Assembly (NCBI RefSeq): GCF_900111745.1
Contig: NZ_FOIJ01000014.1
Location: forward strand, 124,001-188,000
Source of the DNA: Stigmatella erecta
Lineage (GTDB): Bacteria > Myxococcota > Myxococcia > Myxococcales > Myxococcaceae
DNA: 64,000 bases
Reading direction: 5' to 3'
The notes below the pieces were generated by a model, which was not told the DNA's origin, searched no databases, and worked only from the letters and a program-made list of their open reading frames with translations. Position numbers and translations under genes: made by a program. Below, one piece after another: positions 11,301 to 19,367 of this stretch (position 1 is its first letter; each line of letters opens with the position of its first letter).

Positions 11301-14300
11301 TGGTCCGCGAGCGCGGCGCACTCGACGCCCACGAGCTTGGCCACCACCTGGCCACCACCATCGATCAAGGTGATGTCGCTCTCGAGCGCGTTGGCCACCT
11401 GCTTCCGGACTTGTGCGTGACAGAACAGCGGCTCTCGGGGATCAGGCCGTCTGAAGCACCGGATGCTCCGGCACCCCATCGGGAGGTAGAGCCGCTGATC
11501 GTCCTCGGGCAGCCAGGCCACCATGGCCTGAAAGCAAGGATCCAGCCAGACCGGATCCAGGACGATGCTCTCGTCGGCGGCGATCCGTTTTGCCTCCGCG
11601 GCGGGGAGCATGAGCTCGGCGAGGAGATCCGTCTCGCCGCGGCGCAACCAGCGGATGCCACGAAGGCTTGGGCCGTAATCGAGGCCACGCGCTAGGAGCA
11701 TCCGGTAGAGCGTCTCCGTGTCGAGCTGAGGCGCGGCGTGCGCGGCCAGGCTGGCAAGCTGGACGTGCTCCGGCGGAGGCGTCAGGAGGTTCCGCCGGAG
11801 GCGCGCGGTAGCGTGCCGCGTCCAGTTGGTGCGGATATCGCGGGGGCGGCTGTAGATCGCCACCGTCTGAGTCACTTCGTCATACGTGGTCCGGACCACA
11901 GGCTCGTCGTTCCCAGCGACGACGAGCGCGTTCTCGAACCGCACGTCCTCCAACATGTGTGGCTCGGAGAGCCCCAGCTCGCGGCGCAGGCTGAGCGCCA
12001 GCTCAACGTAGGCGGCACCTGGAACAACGAGCGCATTCCGGACGCGGTGATCCGCCAGACAGGGCAGGAATCGCGCGTTCAAACCGCGCTCCCAAGTGGG
12101 CATGGGCGCGGAGATCCTGAGCCCGAGCAATGCATGATCGTTCGAAGCCCGGCGATCCATGAGCGCCTCTTCCGACTCGTGCCAGTGCTTCTCCCGCTGC
12201 CAGGGGTAGCTGGGAAGCTGGGTGAAGTGGCAACCTTCGGGATAGAGCCCAGCCCATGAGATCCGGGCTCCGGCGACATAGAGCTCCGCCAAGGCCTTGG
12301 CGAAGGTCTTCTGCTCCGGCTCCTGCCGCCTGAGCGAGGAGAACATCCGTCCCTCGACACGCGCCTCCGCGCAGCACTCCTTGATGGAGGCCAGCAGGAC
12401 GGGATGGGGGCCCAGCTCAAGGAAGAGCCGATAGCCGTCTTTCAAGAGCTGGCGGACGGCCTTCGCGAAGAGGGTGGGCTCGCGGATGTTGTCGCACCAG
12501 TACTCGGCGTCATAGGACACGCCCTCGACAAGACCGCCCGTGACCGTGGAGTAGATGGGAAGGTTCCCCCCCGAAGGCTGGAGCGTGGCGAGACAGCGGC
12601 GAAGCTCCGGCTTGAGCGGATCCATCGCGGGGCTGTGGTACGGCACCTCGACCTTCAAGATGCGCTGGAAAACACCGCGGGCCTCAAGCTCGGCTGAGAT
12701 CTCCTCGATCGCCTTGGCGTCTCCGGAGAGGGTTACGGCGCTCGGCCCGTTGATCGCGGCGATCGAGACCACGTCCTCACGCCCTCTGATGGCGGCGCGG
12801 GCGCCCTCCTCGGTGAGGCCTACCGCCAGCAGCTTGCCAAGCCCCGCCGCCTTGGCCTGGATCCGGCTCCGCTCGTAGATCACGAGCATGGCCTGCTCGA
12901 GGGTAAAACGTCCCGCAGCGTAGGCGGAGGCAACCTCGCCTGCGCTGTGGCCTACCACCGCAGCGGGCTCGACGCCCGCGCGCCGCCAGAGTTCAAGCAG
13001 GCCAATCTGCAGGAACGCGTTCGCGGGCTGCGCGATGTCCGTCCGCGCCATATTGGAGGACTTCTCGTCAGCGAGCATCTGAGCCAGCAACGACCAACCC
13101 GAGAGCCGCTGGAAGATAGCGTCGCAGCGATCGAGGGTGGAGCGGAACAGCGCGTCCCGCTCATAGAGCTCACGGCCCATGGCCCACCACTGGGGCCCCA
13201 TGCCGGTGAACACAAAGACCGGCTTCGCCGCCTCCGCTGGAAGCGTGCGGCCCGAGGCACCGTCCTCGGCAGGATTGTTGGCGGCGAAAGACTCCAGCCG
13301 TGCCGCGAGCCCGGCCGCGTCCTCGGTGGCCACCAATGCGAGGCGGTGTTCGTGGTGGCTCCGCCGGACCGCCGCGGAGAAGCAGATGTCCGCGAGCGGC
13401 GCGTGGTCCGGAGCGGAGAGGAGGCCCGCGTAGGATCGCGCGAGCGCTCGAAGCGCCTCGGGGCTGCGGGCAGAGAGCGGGAGAAGCACCGGCGCGGACA
13501 GGCTCACGGCGCGCTTCGCTTGCGCCTCCGGAGCGTGCGGGCGCACGCCGCCGGACGGCGCCTGCTCAAGCAAGCAGTGCGCATTCGTCCCGCCGTAGCC
13601 GAAGGAGTTGACGCCCATCTTCAGGGATTCGCCATTCCGGGGCTCAAGCGCCTCGAGGCGCTGCGGAATCCGGAGCCCCAGGTTCTCGAAGGGGATGGCC
13701 GGGTTGAGCTTCTGGAGGTTGGCTTGCGGAGGAAGCTGCCGGTGTTGCAAGCACAGGCTCGCCTTGATCAACCCCGCCACGCCGGCCGCCGCTTCGAGGT
13801 GCCCGATACTGGCCTTGAGCGAGCCGACCCACGGCCCCTGCCCACCGGGACGTTTCGAGACGGCGCCCAGCCCGCCCATCTCCGCGGGATCTCCGACGGC
13901 GGTTCCCGTCCCATGGGCCTCGAAGGCATGGAGTTCGGTGGGATTCACCGAGGCGCTGGCGCACACCTGGCGGATCAGCGCCTCCTGCGCGCGCGCGCTC
14001 GGCGCCGTCATCGAGTCGCTGTGCCCATCCTGGTTGACGCCTGTCGCCCGGATCAGCGCGTAGACGCGGTCGTTGTCACGCACCGCGTCGGCGAGCCGCT
14101 TGAGCACCACGATGCCAGCGCCCTCTCCCCGGCCGTAGCCGTCGGCGCGCGCATCGAAGCTCTTGGAGTACCCATCCGCCGACAGGAACTTGCCCTTGCT
14201 CATCGCCACGAAGATCTCGGGCCGGAACATGACGTTGACGCCACCGGCCAGCCCGAGCGACGTCGTACCGCTCCACAAGTCCTGGCAAGCGAGGTGGACG

Positions 14301-14860
14301 GCGACGAGCGAGGAGGAGCACGCGGTGTCCAGCGAGATGCTCGGCCCCCGGAAGTCGAACATGAAAGACAGCCGGTTGGAGAGCACCGTCATGGTCGAGC
14401 CAACCGCGGTATGAGAGCCGATCAGGTCGCGGTTAATCGGCCCCATGTGCGTGAGCATGCTGTCGAGCATGAACCCGCCGATGTAGACGCCGGTCTGGCT
14501 GCCCGCCAGGCTGTCCGGCGGAAAGCCCGCGTCCTCCAGGCTCTCCCAGGCTACCTCGGCCAGGAGGCGCTGCTGAGGATCGAGCGTCGCCGCCTCGCGT
14601 GGCGAGATGGAGAAGAAGGCGGCGTCGAAGACGTCGATCGGCTCCTGCAGAAAGCCGCCATGGCGGACGTATGTCTTGCCCGGCTTGTCCGGATCAGGAT
14701 CGTAGTAGCGGCGATGATCCCAGCGATCCTTCGGCACCTCGACGATCGCGCTGCGTCCTTGTGTGAGAAGGTCCCAGAGGTGACGAGGCGACTTCGCACC
14801 TCCCGGAAACCGACAACCGATGCCAACAATCGCGATGGGGTCACGCACAGTATTGAACAC
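8390..14860 (-). CDS. mchA: Iterative-type highly reducing PKS, KS-AT-DH-ER-KR-ACP (MchA-like)
   Basis: About 2156 residues. KS near the N-terminus (DTACSSSL near 180, HGTGT near 317, GHLEAAAG near 355); AT (GHSAGE near 638, VPYHSP near 740); DH (DHRVRNALVVPG near 940, LDPCFQ near 1110); a structural KR half; an ER-like region (LGNAAGIG near 1566); KR (TGGFGGFG near 1760, LDD motif, catalytic Tyr in QGNYVAAN near 1905); one ACP (LGVDSLLS near 2065). There is no loading module and only one extension module. In MchA-type enzymes one module acts iteratively to make the polyene acyl chain that the NRPS condenses onto Thr. The ER looks eroded, which fits an unsaturated product. The start is GTG at 14860, just before the KS; an upstream in-frame ATG at 15031 would add 57 non-conserved residues across an AT-rich stretch. 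The AT motifs are not the standard malonyl or methylmalonyl signatures. Confidence 0.85.
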   Translation of the reverse strand: MFNTVRDPIAIVGIGCRFPGGAKSPRHLWDLLTQGRSAIVEVPKDRWDHRRYYDPDPDKPGKTYVRHGGFLQEPIDVFDAAFFSISPREAATLDPQQRLLAEVAWESLEDAGFPPDSLAGSQTGVYIGGFMLDSMLTHMGPINRDLIGSHTAVGSTMTVLSNRLSFMFDFRGPSISLDTACSSSLVAVHLACQDLWSGTTSLGLAGGVNVMFRPEIFVAMSKGKFLSADGYSKSFDARADGYGRGEGAGIVVLKRLADAVRDNDRVYALIRATGVNQDGHSDSMTAPSARAQEALIRQVCASASVNPTELHAFEAHGTGTAVGDPAEMGGLGAVSKRPGGQGPWVGSLKASIGHLEAAAGVAGLIKASLCLQHRQLPPQANLQKLNPAIPFENLGLRIPQRLEALEPRNGESLKMGVNSFGYGGTNAHCLLEQAPSGGVRPHAPEAQAKRAVSLSAPVLLPLSARSPEALRALARSYAGLLSAPDHAPLADICFSAAVRRSHHEHRLALVATEDAAGLAARLESFAANNPAEDGASGRTLPAEAAKPVFVFTGMGPQWWAMGRELYERDALFRSTLDRCDAIFQRLSGWSLLAQMLADEKSSNMARTDIAQPANAFLQIGLLELWRRAGVEPAAVVGHSAGEVASAYAAGRFTLEQAMLVIYERSRIQAKAAGLGKLLAVGLTEEGARAAIRGREDVVSIAAINGPSAVTLSGDAKAIEEISAELEARGVFQRILKVEVPYHSPAMDPLKPELRRCLATLQPSGGNLPIYSTVTGGLVEGVSYDAEYWCDNIREPTLFAKAVRQLLKDGYRLFLELGPHPVLLASIKECCAEARVEGRMFSSLRRQEPEQKTFAKALAELYVAGARISWAGLYPEGCHFTQLPSYPWQREKHWHESEEALMDRRASNDHALLGLRISAPMPTWERGLNARFLPCLADHRVRNALVVPGAAYVELALSLRRELGLSEPHMLEDVRFENALVVAGNDEPVVRTTYDEVTQTVAIYSRPRDIRTNWTRHATARLRRNLLTPPPEHVQLASLAAHAAPQLDTETLYRMLLARGLDYGPSLRGIRWLRRGETDLLAELMLPAAEAKRIAADESIVLDPVWLDPCFQAMVAWLPEDDQRLYLPMGCRSIRCFRRPDPREPLFCHAQVRKQVANALESDITLIDGGGQVVAKLVGVECAALADHEEKAPRPSFYDWTYEHVFEEAKLEEAAAKSSGGWVVFADRGGLGAELGRALERAGVQDLVQVVPGEAFARESATRFQVRPGDAEDARRLVEALGLARFRNIAYLLGLDASQVAGAGDVMEFLRVVLALSPGEGASIRVVTRDAQRALPEDALSALAAAPLIGFSRVVAAEFPHLRMRTIDLPQGASAAQPEMIERLAHEILAETQEDEVALRDTRRLVRRLKHKPLPEWEEGTKEPVGSEEKEQVFEVSLDGSERRPRRASRRQPGRGEIELKVASVTLTRGAAAQGRRSATSLWPVELGGVVVAAGEDTPGFVPGQQVQALIAQEASVIGTHALVRLGRDWVRTGASQGRLLPFLAAEYALHTHGRLQSGERLLVLGNAAGIGSAVLELGRAAGAQAAAVLDPDTGPVPQGIRVFDRRSPTLTDEIMEWTGGEGVDLLVNASRDPESTLTSVLGAFGRFVDADPIAPADGLFATAWPRGISCSRVDAAALLQQRPQEAAGRLQAVLERFGELPALSSENWPATRAGDARRWLSERAREDGIARLTLSFTEAGPVALAPAADERLFDANAAYLVTGGFGGFGLALARWMVAEGARHLVLTGRKGAVTPEAKQLIQDLEASGVRITGVAADVSNRDEMRALFARIDATHPPLKGVLHTAAVLDDAPLADLSHERIQRVMTPKAGGAWILHELTQDRPLDFFVLFSSVAALIGNPRQGNYVAANSFLDALAEHRAARGLAATSIHWGVLGEIGMAQEGAVRAYLESLGLHAMPPASVLEALKRVLRIRTPQIGIFDVSWPQLGRAAPNLGRTPRTAHLIGASQGGAQSDAEGLRRHLAELSPEARQPEIERFIAQRISLILQVPIDRVDPQKSLSMLGVDSLLSMQVQGAIREAFGVEIPALELLRGGNLVQVASTVSAKFDKPASVAPAPVPVTAEAQIERQVNNMSESEVETILRAMLEAQAGQGGVKS

Positions 14861-14900
14861 TACCCCATGGCAAGAAACACCGGTCAACAGGGGAGTTCCC

Positions 14901-14945
14901 GCAAAACAAATAATAAATTTCTTATACTTTGAGATTCCAATGCAT
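14901..14945 (-). promoter_or_regulatory. AT-rich candidate promoter of the PKS-NRPS operon
   Basis: This is the only strongly AT-rich patch in the left third of the window. Read on the minus strand it has TTGGAA (14935-14940) and TTATTA (14911-14916) with an 18-base spacer, about 50 bases before the chosen GTG start. It is also the reason for preferring the internal start over ATG 15031. Inference only. Confidence 0.35.
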
Positions 14946-15303
14946 TGAGTAGGGTTTGTTTCTTGTAGCACCCAATGTGTTGGAAAGGGTTGGGGACTGC
15001 CAGCGTCGCGGTTTCGCCAAATCCGATACACATCTACACATCACCCGCCACGCAATGGCCGATACACCTTCAATCCAAACGCTCTCTGCTCTTGATATGG
15101 CATTGCGAGCAGCAGTGTCACATTCGCAGAGGCTGGGTGTTCGCCTCCCCGCGCGTTGAAGGACGAGGCGCCCCGGTAATTTCTTCCTGGCTCGGGCAAG
15201 AAGTCCCCCTACGGGTAGACTCTTGATAGACCCCATGGGTTTATAGATAGTAGCCCTTGAACCGCGCGCACCGCGGGACATGCCCTCCTTCCCGGAAGCC
15301 CAC
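14946..15303. other. Intergenic region between divergent mchA and kinase genes
   Basis: About 360 bases without a convincing gene. Short open frames here lack ribosome sites and change composition along their length. It presumably carries the leader and promoter of the plus-strand kinase, but no clear -35/-10 pair or operator stood out. Confidence 0.4.
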
Positions 15304-16332
15304 ATGACCGATGCCAAGACGCCGCCCAACGAACGGATCCAGTTCGTCCTGGGGGACATCACCTACGAGACCGTCCGGCCCCTGGCTCAGCGGGCCAACG
15401 GGGAGGTGATCTTCCTGGCGGAGCGCCGCCTCCGCCATGGCCCCTCGGACCCCGTCACCATCAAGCGCATGAAGGCTCCGGCGTCCTTCGAGCGCCGTCT
15501 GCGGCTCATCCAGGAGGTCGAACTCGCCTTCCGGCTGGAGCACCCGGCCATCGCCCCGGTCCACCACCTGATGCTCCGGGATGGGTTGCCTCACGTCATC
15601 GAGGAGTATGTCGAGGGCCCCTCGCTGGAGACGGTCATCCGCTTGGCCACCGTGCGCCAGAAGCCCGTCTCCCTCCCCTTCGCGCTGTATGTCGCCGCGG
15701 AGGCCGCCGACGCCCTCCACCATGCCCATACCCGCCGGGGCGAGGACCATCAGCCCCTGGGCATCGTCCACCGCGACGTGAGCCCCCGGAACATCCGCAT
15801 GGCGCGGAGCGGAGACGTGAAGGTGATGAACTTCGGAGCCGCCTACTCCCACCTGGTGGGCCGCGAGGAGACCCCTGGCCTCCTGCTCAAGGACGATGTG
15901 GCGTATGCCTCGCCCGAGTATCTGCACCGCCGGCCCATGGATGGCCGTTCAGATCTTTTCTCCTTGGGCCTGGTGCTGCTGGAGTTGCTGACGAACCGGC
16001 GCCTCTTCGCGTTGGAAGACGTCCCGGCTCCCGCCCAGAACGGCCAGGCCGAGGACACCCTCTCGATTCCCCTGCTGCAGATGATGACGTTCATCCAGCG
16101 TGAGGGGACTGAAGACCTGGAGCGCGCCGCCGGGCACCTGCCCGAGGCGCTCCGGGCCATTCTCCACCGGGTGCTCCAGCTTCAGCCCTCCGGCCGCTAC
16201 GCCTCCGCCTCCGGGATGCGCGATGACTTGAAGGCCGTGCTCAGGGCGAACGCACAGCCCTTTGGCCGGTTCGAGGCCAGCGAGGAGCTGGCCCTCATGC
16301 TGGCGGAGTCTGTCCCTTCGCCGGACGCTTGA
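15304..16332 (+). CDS. Ser/Thr protein kinase-like protein with NFG in place of DFG
   Basis: 342 residues, one eukaryotic-type kinase fold and no membrane or sensor domain, so probably cytoplasmic. The beta-3 lysine (VTIK, near residue 54), the catalytic loop HRDVSPRN (near 155), SPE in place of APE, and the GRSDLFSLG helix are visible. The glycine loop is not recognisable (LAQRANGEV), and the Mg-binding DFG is NFG (VMNFGAA, near 176). Loss of that Asp usually removes or changes activity, so this may be a pseudokinase or scaffold. The start at 15304 has GGAAG upstream; ATG 15280 is an alternative adding 8 residues. It converges on the XRE regulator with a 21-base gap that contains a short CGGACGC/GCGTCCG inverted repeat. 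Confidence 0.8.
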   Translation: MTDAKTPPNERIQFVLGDITYETVRPLAQRANGEVIFLAERRLRHGPSDPVTIKRMKAPASFERRLRLIQEVELAFRLEHPAIAPVHHLMLRDGLPHVIEEYVEGPSLETVIRLATVRQKPVSLPFALYVAAEAADALHHAHTRRGEDHQPLGIVHRDVSPRNIRMARSGDVKVMNFGAAYSHLVGREETPGLLLKDDVAYASPEYLHRRPMDGRSDLFSLGLVLLELLTNRRLFALEDVPAPAQNGQAEDTLSIPLLQMMTFIQREGTEDLERAAGHLPEALRAILHRVLQLQPSGRYASASGMRDDLKAVLRANAQPFGRFEASEELALMLAESVPSPDA

Positions 16333-16353
16333 GGGGACGGCGTCCGCCCGGGA

Positions 16354-16713
16354 TTACCGCAGCAGCACCTGGGCCACGGTCACCAACGCATCCAGTTTGT
16401 CCTCGTCCATCTTGCGCGCGAGCCCCAGGAGCTGGCGCACCCGGGGCAGCTCCGTCTCTGCGCGAGGTCCCCGCGCCTGACGGCTCCCCCGCTCTGCTTC
16501 CGCGATCCCCAGCAGCTCGTCCGAGGAGATGTGCAGCACGGCGCACATTCGCAGGAGCGTCTGGACACTGGGCAGCATCTTCCCCCGCTCCAGGCGGCTG
16601 TAGACCATGTGCGCGATGCCCAGCTTTTCGGCCACCTCCGCCTGGGTGAGCCCCAGGTGCGTCCGGGCATCACGGGCGGCACTTCCAATCCGGCTCGCCA
16701 GCTCTTCGTTCAT
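16354..16713 (-). CDS. XRE/Cro-CI family transcriptional regulator
   Basis: 119 residues. The N-terminal two-thirds is a helix-turn-helix of the XRE family (LGLTQAEVAEKLGIA, then SRLERGKMLPSVQTLLRM), which binds DNA as a dimer. The C-terminal tail is short and helical with no ligand-binding domain. The start has a good ribosome site (AGGAGG) about 12 bases upstream. A perfect palindrome lies directly in the leader, so autoregulation is likely. Targets are unknown; the adjacent helicase shares its strand but begins upstream of a separate region. Confidence 0.85.
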   Translation of the reverse strand: MNEELASRIGSAARDARTHLGLTQAEVAEKLGIAHMVYSRLERGKMLPSVQTLLRMCAVLHISSDELLGIAEAERGSRQARGPRAETELPRVRQLLGLARKMDEDKLDALVTVAQVLLR

Positions 16714-16718
16714 CGGTA

Positions 16719-16748
16719 AGGGGTACCCCTCCTGAGAGGTCTACCCCT
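16719..16748. promoter_or_regulatory. Palindrome AGGGGTACCCCT plus repeated half-site before the XRE gene
   Basis: 16719-16730 is a 12-base perfect palindrome lying 6 bases before the XRE start codon. Its half TACCCCT recurs at 16742-16748. Position and symmetry suit an autoregulatory operator for the XRE protein. It overlaps the ribosome-binding region, so binding could also block translation. Confidence 0.45.
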
Positions 16749-16803
16749 TCTATCTTCTTCGGGTTTAACCGTGAAGCGCAAGAAGAGCGCTCGGGGAGCC
16801 CCG

Positions 16804-18540
16804 TTACCCGCGGTCCCTGCGGACGGTGATCTTCCGGCCCCTCAACGTGGCCTGGCGCAGGGCGCTGACGATGTCGTTCGCGTGCGCCTCCGGGACTTCC
16901 ACGAGCGAGAAGGTGTCGGCGATCTGGATGGCGCCGATCTGCGAGGACTCCAGCCCCGCCTCCCCGGCGATGGCCCCCACGAGATCCGCCGGGCGGATGC
17001 CCAGGCGCCGGCCCGCGCCGATGTACAGCCGCGTGATGTCCCAGTCGGGCGAGGTTCCACGCCGGGACGGGCCCTTCTCTGCCGAACGGGGCCGTTCCGG
17101 GGGCGCCTCTCCCTTGCCCCTCCGCTCGGGGGGGGCTCCCTTCGGGGGCTTATCGGTCCGGCTCCGCTTCTCCGTGGGCGGCGCCACCAAGGGGATCTCC
17201 TCCTCGTCCTGGGCGTGGCCCGCGTCCCGGGCCTCCTGCAGCAGCTTCACCGCCGCGGCGGCCACCTCCATCACGTCGAACTCGGCGGCCAGCCCCTCCA
17301 CCATTCCCCGGAAGGAATCCAGCCCGCCCGCCTCCAGCGCCTCCCGGAGCGAGGCCCGGGTGAGCTCCAGCCGCTTGGCGCGCAGGTCCGCCACGGTGGG
17401 CACCGTGGCCACCTCGATGCGCTGGCCCGTGAGCTTCTCGATGTTGCGCAGGAGCCGGTGCTCCCGGGGCTCCACGAGCGTGATGGCCACGCCCTCCCGG
17501 CCGGCCCGGCCCGTGCGGCCGATGCGGTGCACGTACGCCTCGGGCGCATTGGGCACATCGAAGTTCACCACGTGGGACAGCCGGGAGATGTCCAGGCCCC
17601 GCGCCGCCACATCCGTGGCCACCAGCAGGTCCGCCGAGTGGGACTTCAGCTGCTTGATGACCCGGTCGCGCTGCTCCTGGCTCATGCCGCCGTGGAGCGC
17701 GAGGGCCCTCCAGCCGTGGCCGTTGAGCGAGAGGGTCAGCTCGTCCACCTCGGTGCGGGTGCGGCAGAAGACGATGGCCGCCGTGGGCGCCTCCACGTCG
17801 AGCACCCGGCTCAGGGTGGGCACCTTGAAGGGCCGCTGGACGATGTAGGCCGTCTGCCTCACGCGCGGCAGTTCGCCCGACTCCACCTTCTCGCGGGCGA
17901 TGCGCACGCGCACCGGCTCGTGCAGGTGGCGCTCGGCGATGCTGGCGATGCGCGGGGGCAGCGTCGCGGAGAAGAGCGCCGTCTGCCGCTTCTCCGGCGT
18001 GGCGGACAGGATGGCCTCGAGGTCCTCGGCGAAGCCCATATCGAGCATCTCGTCCGCCTCGTCGAGCACCACGACGCGCACCTGCTCCAGCTTGAGCGTC
18101 TTGCGCTGGAGGTGATCCAACGCCCGGCCCGGGGTCGCCACCACCACGTCCACCCCGCGCTTGAGCGCCCGGAGCTGCTGGCTGATCACCTGGCCGCCGT
18201 ACAGCGGCACCACGCTGATGCCGAGCTTCTGGCCGTAGCGGTGGATGGCCTCAGCCACCTGCATGGCCAGCTCCCGCGTGGGCACCAGCACCAGCGCCGA
18301 GGTGGTGAACGGAGCGTGCGCCCCCGGGGTGATCTGCTGGAGGAGCGGAAGCGAGAAGGCCGCCGTCTTTCCCGTGCCCGTCGCGGCGATTCCCAGCAGG
18401 TCCTTGCCCTCGAGCAGCGGGGGGAGCGCGGCGCGCTGGATGGGCGTGGGCTCCTCGTATCCCAGGGCGCTCAGCGCCTCGACGAGGGGGGGCACCAGGC
18501 CCAGCGACTCAAACGTGTTATTGGCGGAGGTTTCTTTCAC
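16804..18540 (-). CDS. DEAD-box RNA helicase with DbpA-type RNA-binding domain
   Basis: 578 residues. RecA-like core with Q motif region, Walker A AATGTGKT, PTREL, DEAD, SAT and HRIGRTGRAG motifs. After residue about 420 comes a charged, low-complexity linker rich in Pro, Lys and Arg, then a C-terminal DbpA/CsdA RNA-binding domain (RLYIGAGRRLGI onward). Enzymes of this build unwind structured RNA in ribosome assembly, cold adaptation and mRNA decay. The exact subtype (DeaD/CsdA versus DbpA) cannot be fixed from motifs. It is divergent from the histidine phosphatase across about 117 bases that include a small GCACC-GTC-GGTGC inverted repeat (18557-18569). Confidence 0.93.
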   Translation of the reverse strand: MKETSANNTFESLGLVPPLVEALSALGYEEPTPIQRAALPPLLEGKDLLGIAATGTGKTAAFSLPLLQQITPGAHAPFTTSALVLVPTRELAMQVAEAIHRYGQKLGISVVPLYGGQVISQQLRALKRGVDVVVATPGRALDHLQRKTLKLEQVRVVVLDEADEMLDMGFAEDLEAILSATPEKRQTALFSATLPPRIASIAERHLHEPVRVRIAREKVESGELPRVRQTAYIVQRPFKVPTLSRVLDVEAPTAAIVFCRTRTEVDELTLSLNGHGWRALALHGGMSQEQRDRVIKQLKSHSADLLVATDVAARGLDISRLSHVVNFDVPNAPEAYVHRIGRTGRAGREGVAITLVEPREHRLLRNIEKLTGQRIEVATVPTVADLRAKRLELTRASLREALEAGGLDSFRGMVEGLAAEFDVMEVAAAAVKLLQEARDAGHAQDEEEIPLVAPPTEKRSRTDKPPKGAPPERRGKGEAPPERPRSAEKGPSRRGTSPDWDITRLYIGAGRRLGIRPADLVGAIAGEAGLESSQIGAIQIADTFSLVEVPEAHANDIVSALRQATLRGRKITVRRDRG

Positions 18541-18657
18541 GGTAGACGGGCTTGTAGCACCGTCGGTGCCTCCTGGGGGTCGAAGTCACACCTGCCTGCT
18601 CCGTCCTGCCGGCTCCCCCTCCTTCCGGAGCAGGCGGTATTGTCGAGAATTGCCCCC

Positions 18658-19353
18658 ATGACGCGCATCTACCTCGTCCGCCACGGCCAGGCTTCCTTCG
18701 GAACCGGCCACTATGACCGGCTCTCTCCCCTGGGCGAGCGCCAGGCCGTCCTGCTCGGCCAGCACCTGCGGCGCACCGGCTTTCGCGCCGATACCTGGCT
18801 CAGCGGCTCCCTGGACCGGCAGCGCTCCACGCTCGCCGCGATGCTCCAGGGGCTGGAGGGAGCCGCTCCCGCCGAGGCCCACGAGGGCTTCAACGAGTAC
18901 GACCACGAGGCCATCCTCGGCGCCTACCTGCCCCGGGTGATGGCGGACCGGGGGCTCACGCAGGAGACGCTTGCCCCCCTGCTCGGCGACAACCGCCAGT
19001 TCCAGAGCCTCTTCACGCAGGTGATGCAGCACTGGGTGGAGGGCACCGCCCATGAGCGGCCCCCGTTCGAGACGTGGCACGCCTTCCAGGCCCGCGTCCA
19101 GGCGGGTCTGGAGCGGCTGGCCCGCTCCGGCCAGGAGCGCATCGTCGCCGTCAGCTCCGGGGGCCCCATCTCCCTGGCCGTGCAGGTGGCGCTGGGCCTG
19201 TCCCTGGAGAAGACCCTGGCGCTCAACTGGAGCATCTACAACGCCTCGATCACCGAGCTGAGGGTGCGCCGGGATGGCCTGGCCCTGGCCGGCTTCAACA
19301 ACGTGACCCACCTGGAGCTGGCCGGAGAGCCGGGCCTGCTCACGTACCGCTGA
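18658..19353 (+). CDS. Histidine phosphatase (phosphoglycerate mutase family)
   Basis: 231 residues. The catalytic RHG motif is at residues 8-10, followed by the LSPLGERQA segment; a second His region is expected in the C-terminal half near VAVSSGGPIS, where Ser-Ser replaces the usual SHG, so the second catalytic His is not obvious. Substrate is unknown; relatives dephosphorylate small metabolites or proteins. A single gene, converging tightly on the DUF6232 gene. Confidence 0.85.
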   Translation: MTRIYLVRHGQASFGTGHYDRLSPLGERQAVLLGQHLRRTGFRADTWLSGSLDRQRSTLAAMLQGLEGAAPAEAHEGFNEYDHEAILGAYLPRVMADRGLTQETLAPLLGDNRQFQSLFTQVMQHWVEGTAHERPPFETWHAFQARVQAGLERLARSGQERIVAVSSGGPISLAVQVALGLSLEKTLALNWSIYNASITELRVRRDGLALAGFNNVTHLELAGEPGLLTYR

Positions 19354-19367
19354 AGGCCCCCCTTCAG
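19350..19367. terminator. Hairpin spanning the stop codons of two convergent genes
   Basis: CTGAAGG-CCCC-CCTTCAG, a 7-base perfect stem with a 4-base loop. The left arm holds the TGA of the phosphatase gene and the right arm holds the stop of the minus-strand gene. It lacks a T tract, so it may slow or protect transcripts rather than terminate strongly. Confidence 0.35.

Noticed and set aside
12947-14932. 661-codon plus-strand frame opposite the PKS
   Set aside because: Antisense to the KS and AT domains and without any recognisable motif.
14861-15031. ATG 15031 as PKS start
   Set aside because: Adds 57 residues with no homology across an AT-rich, promoter-like stretch.
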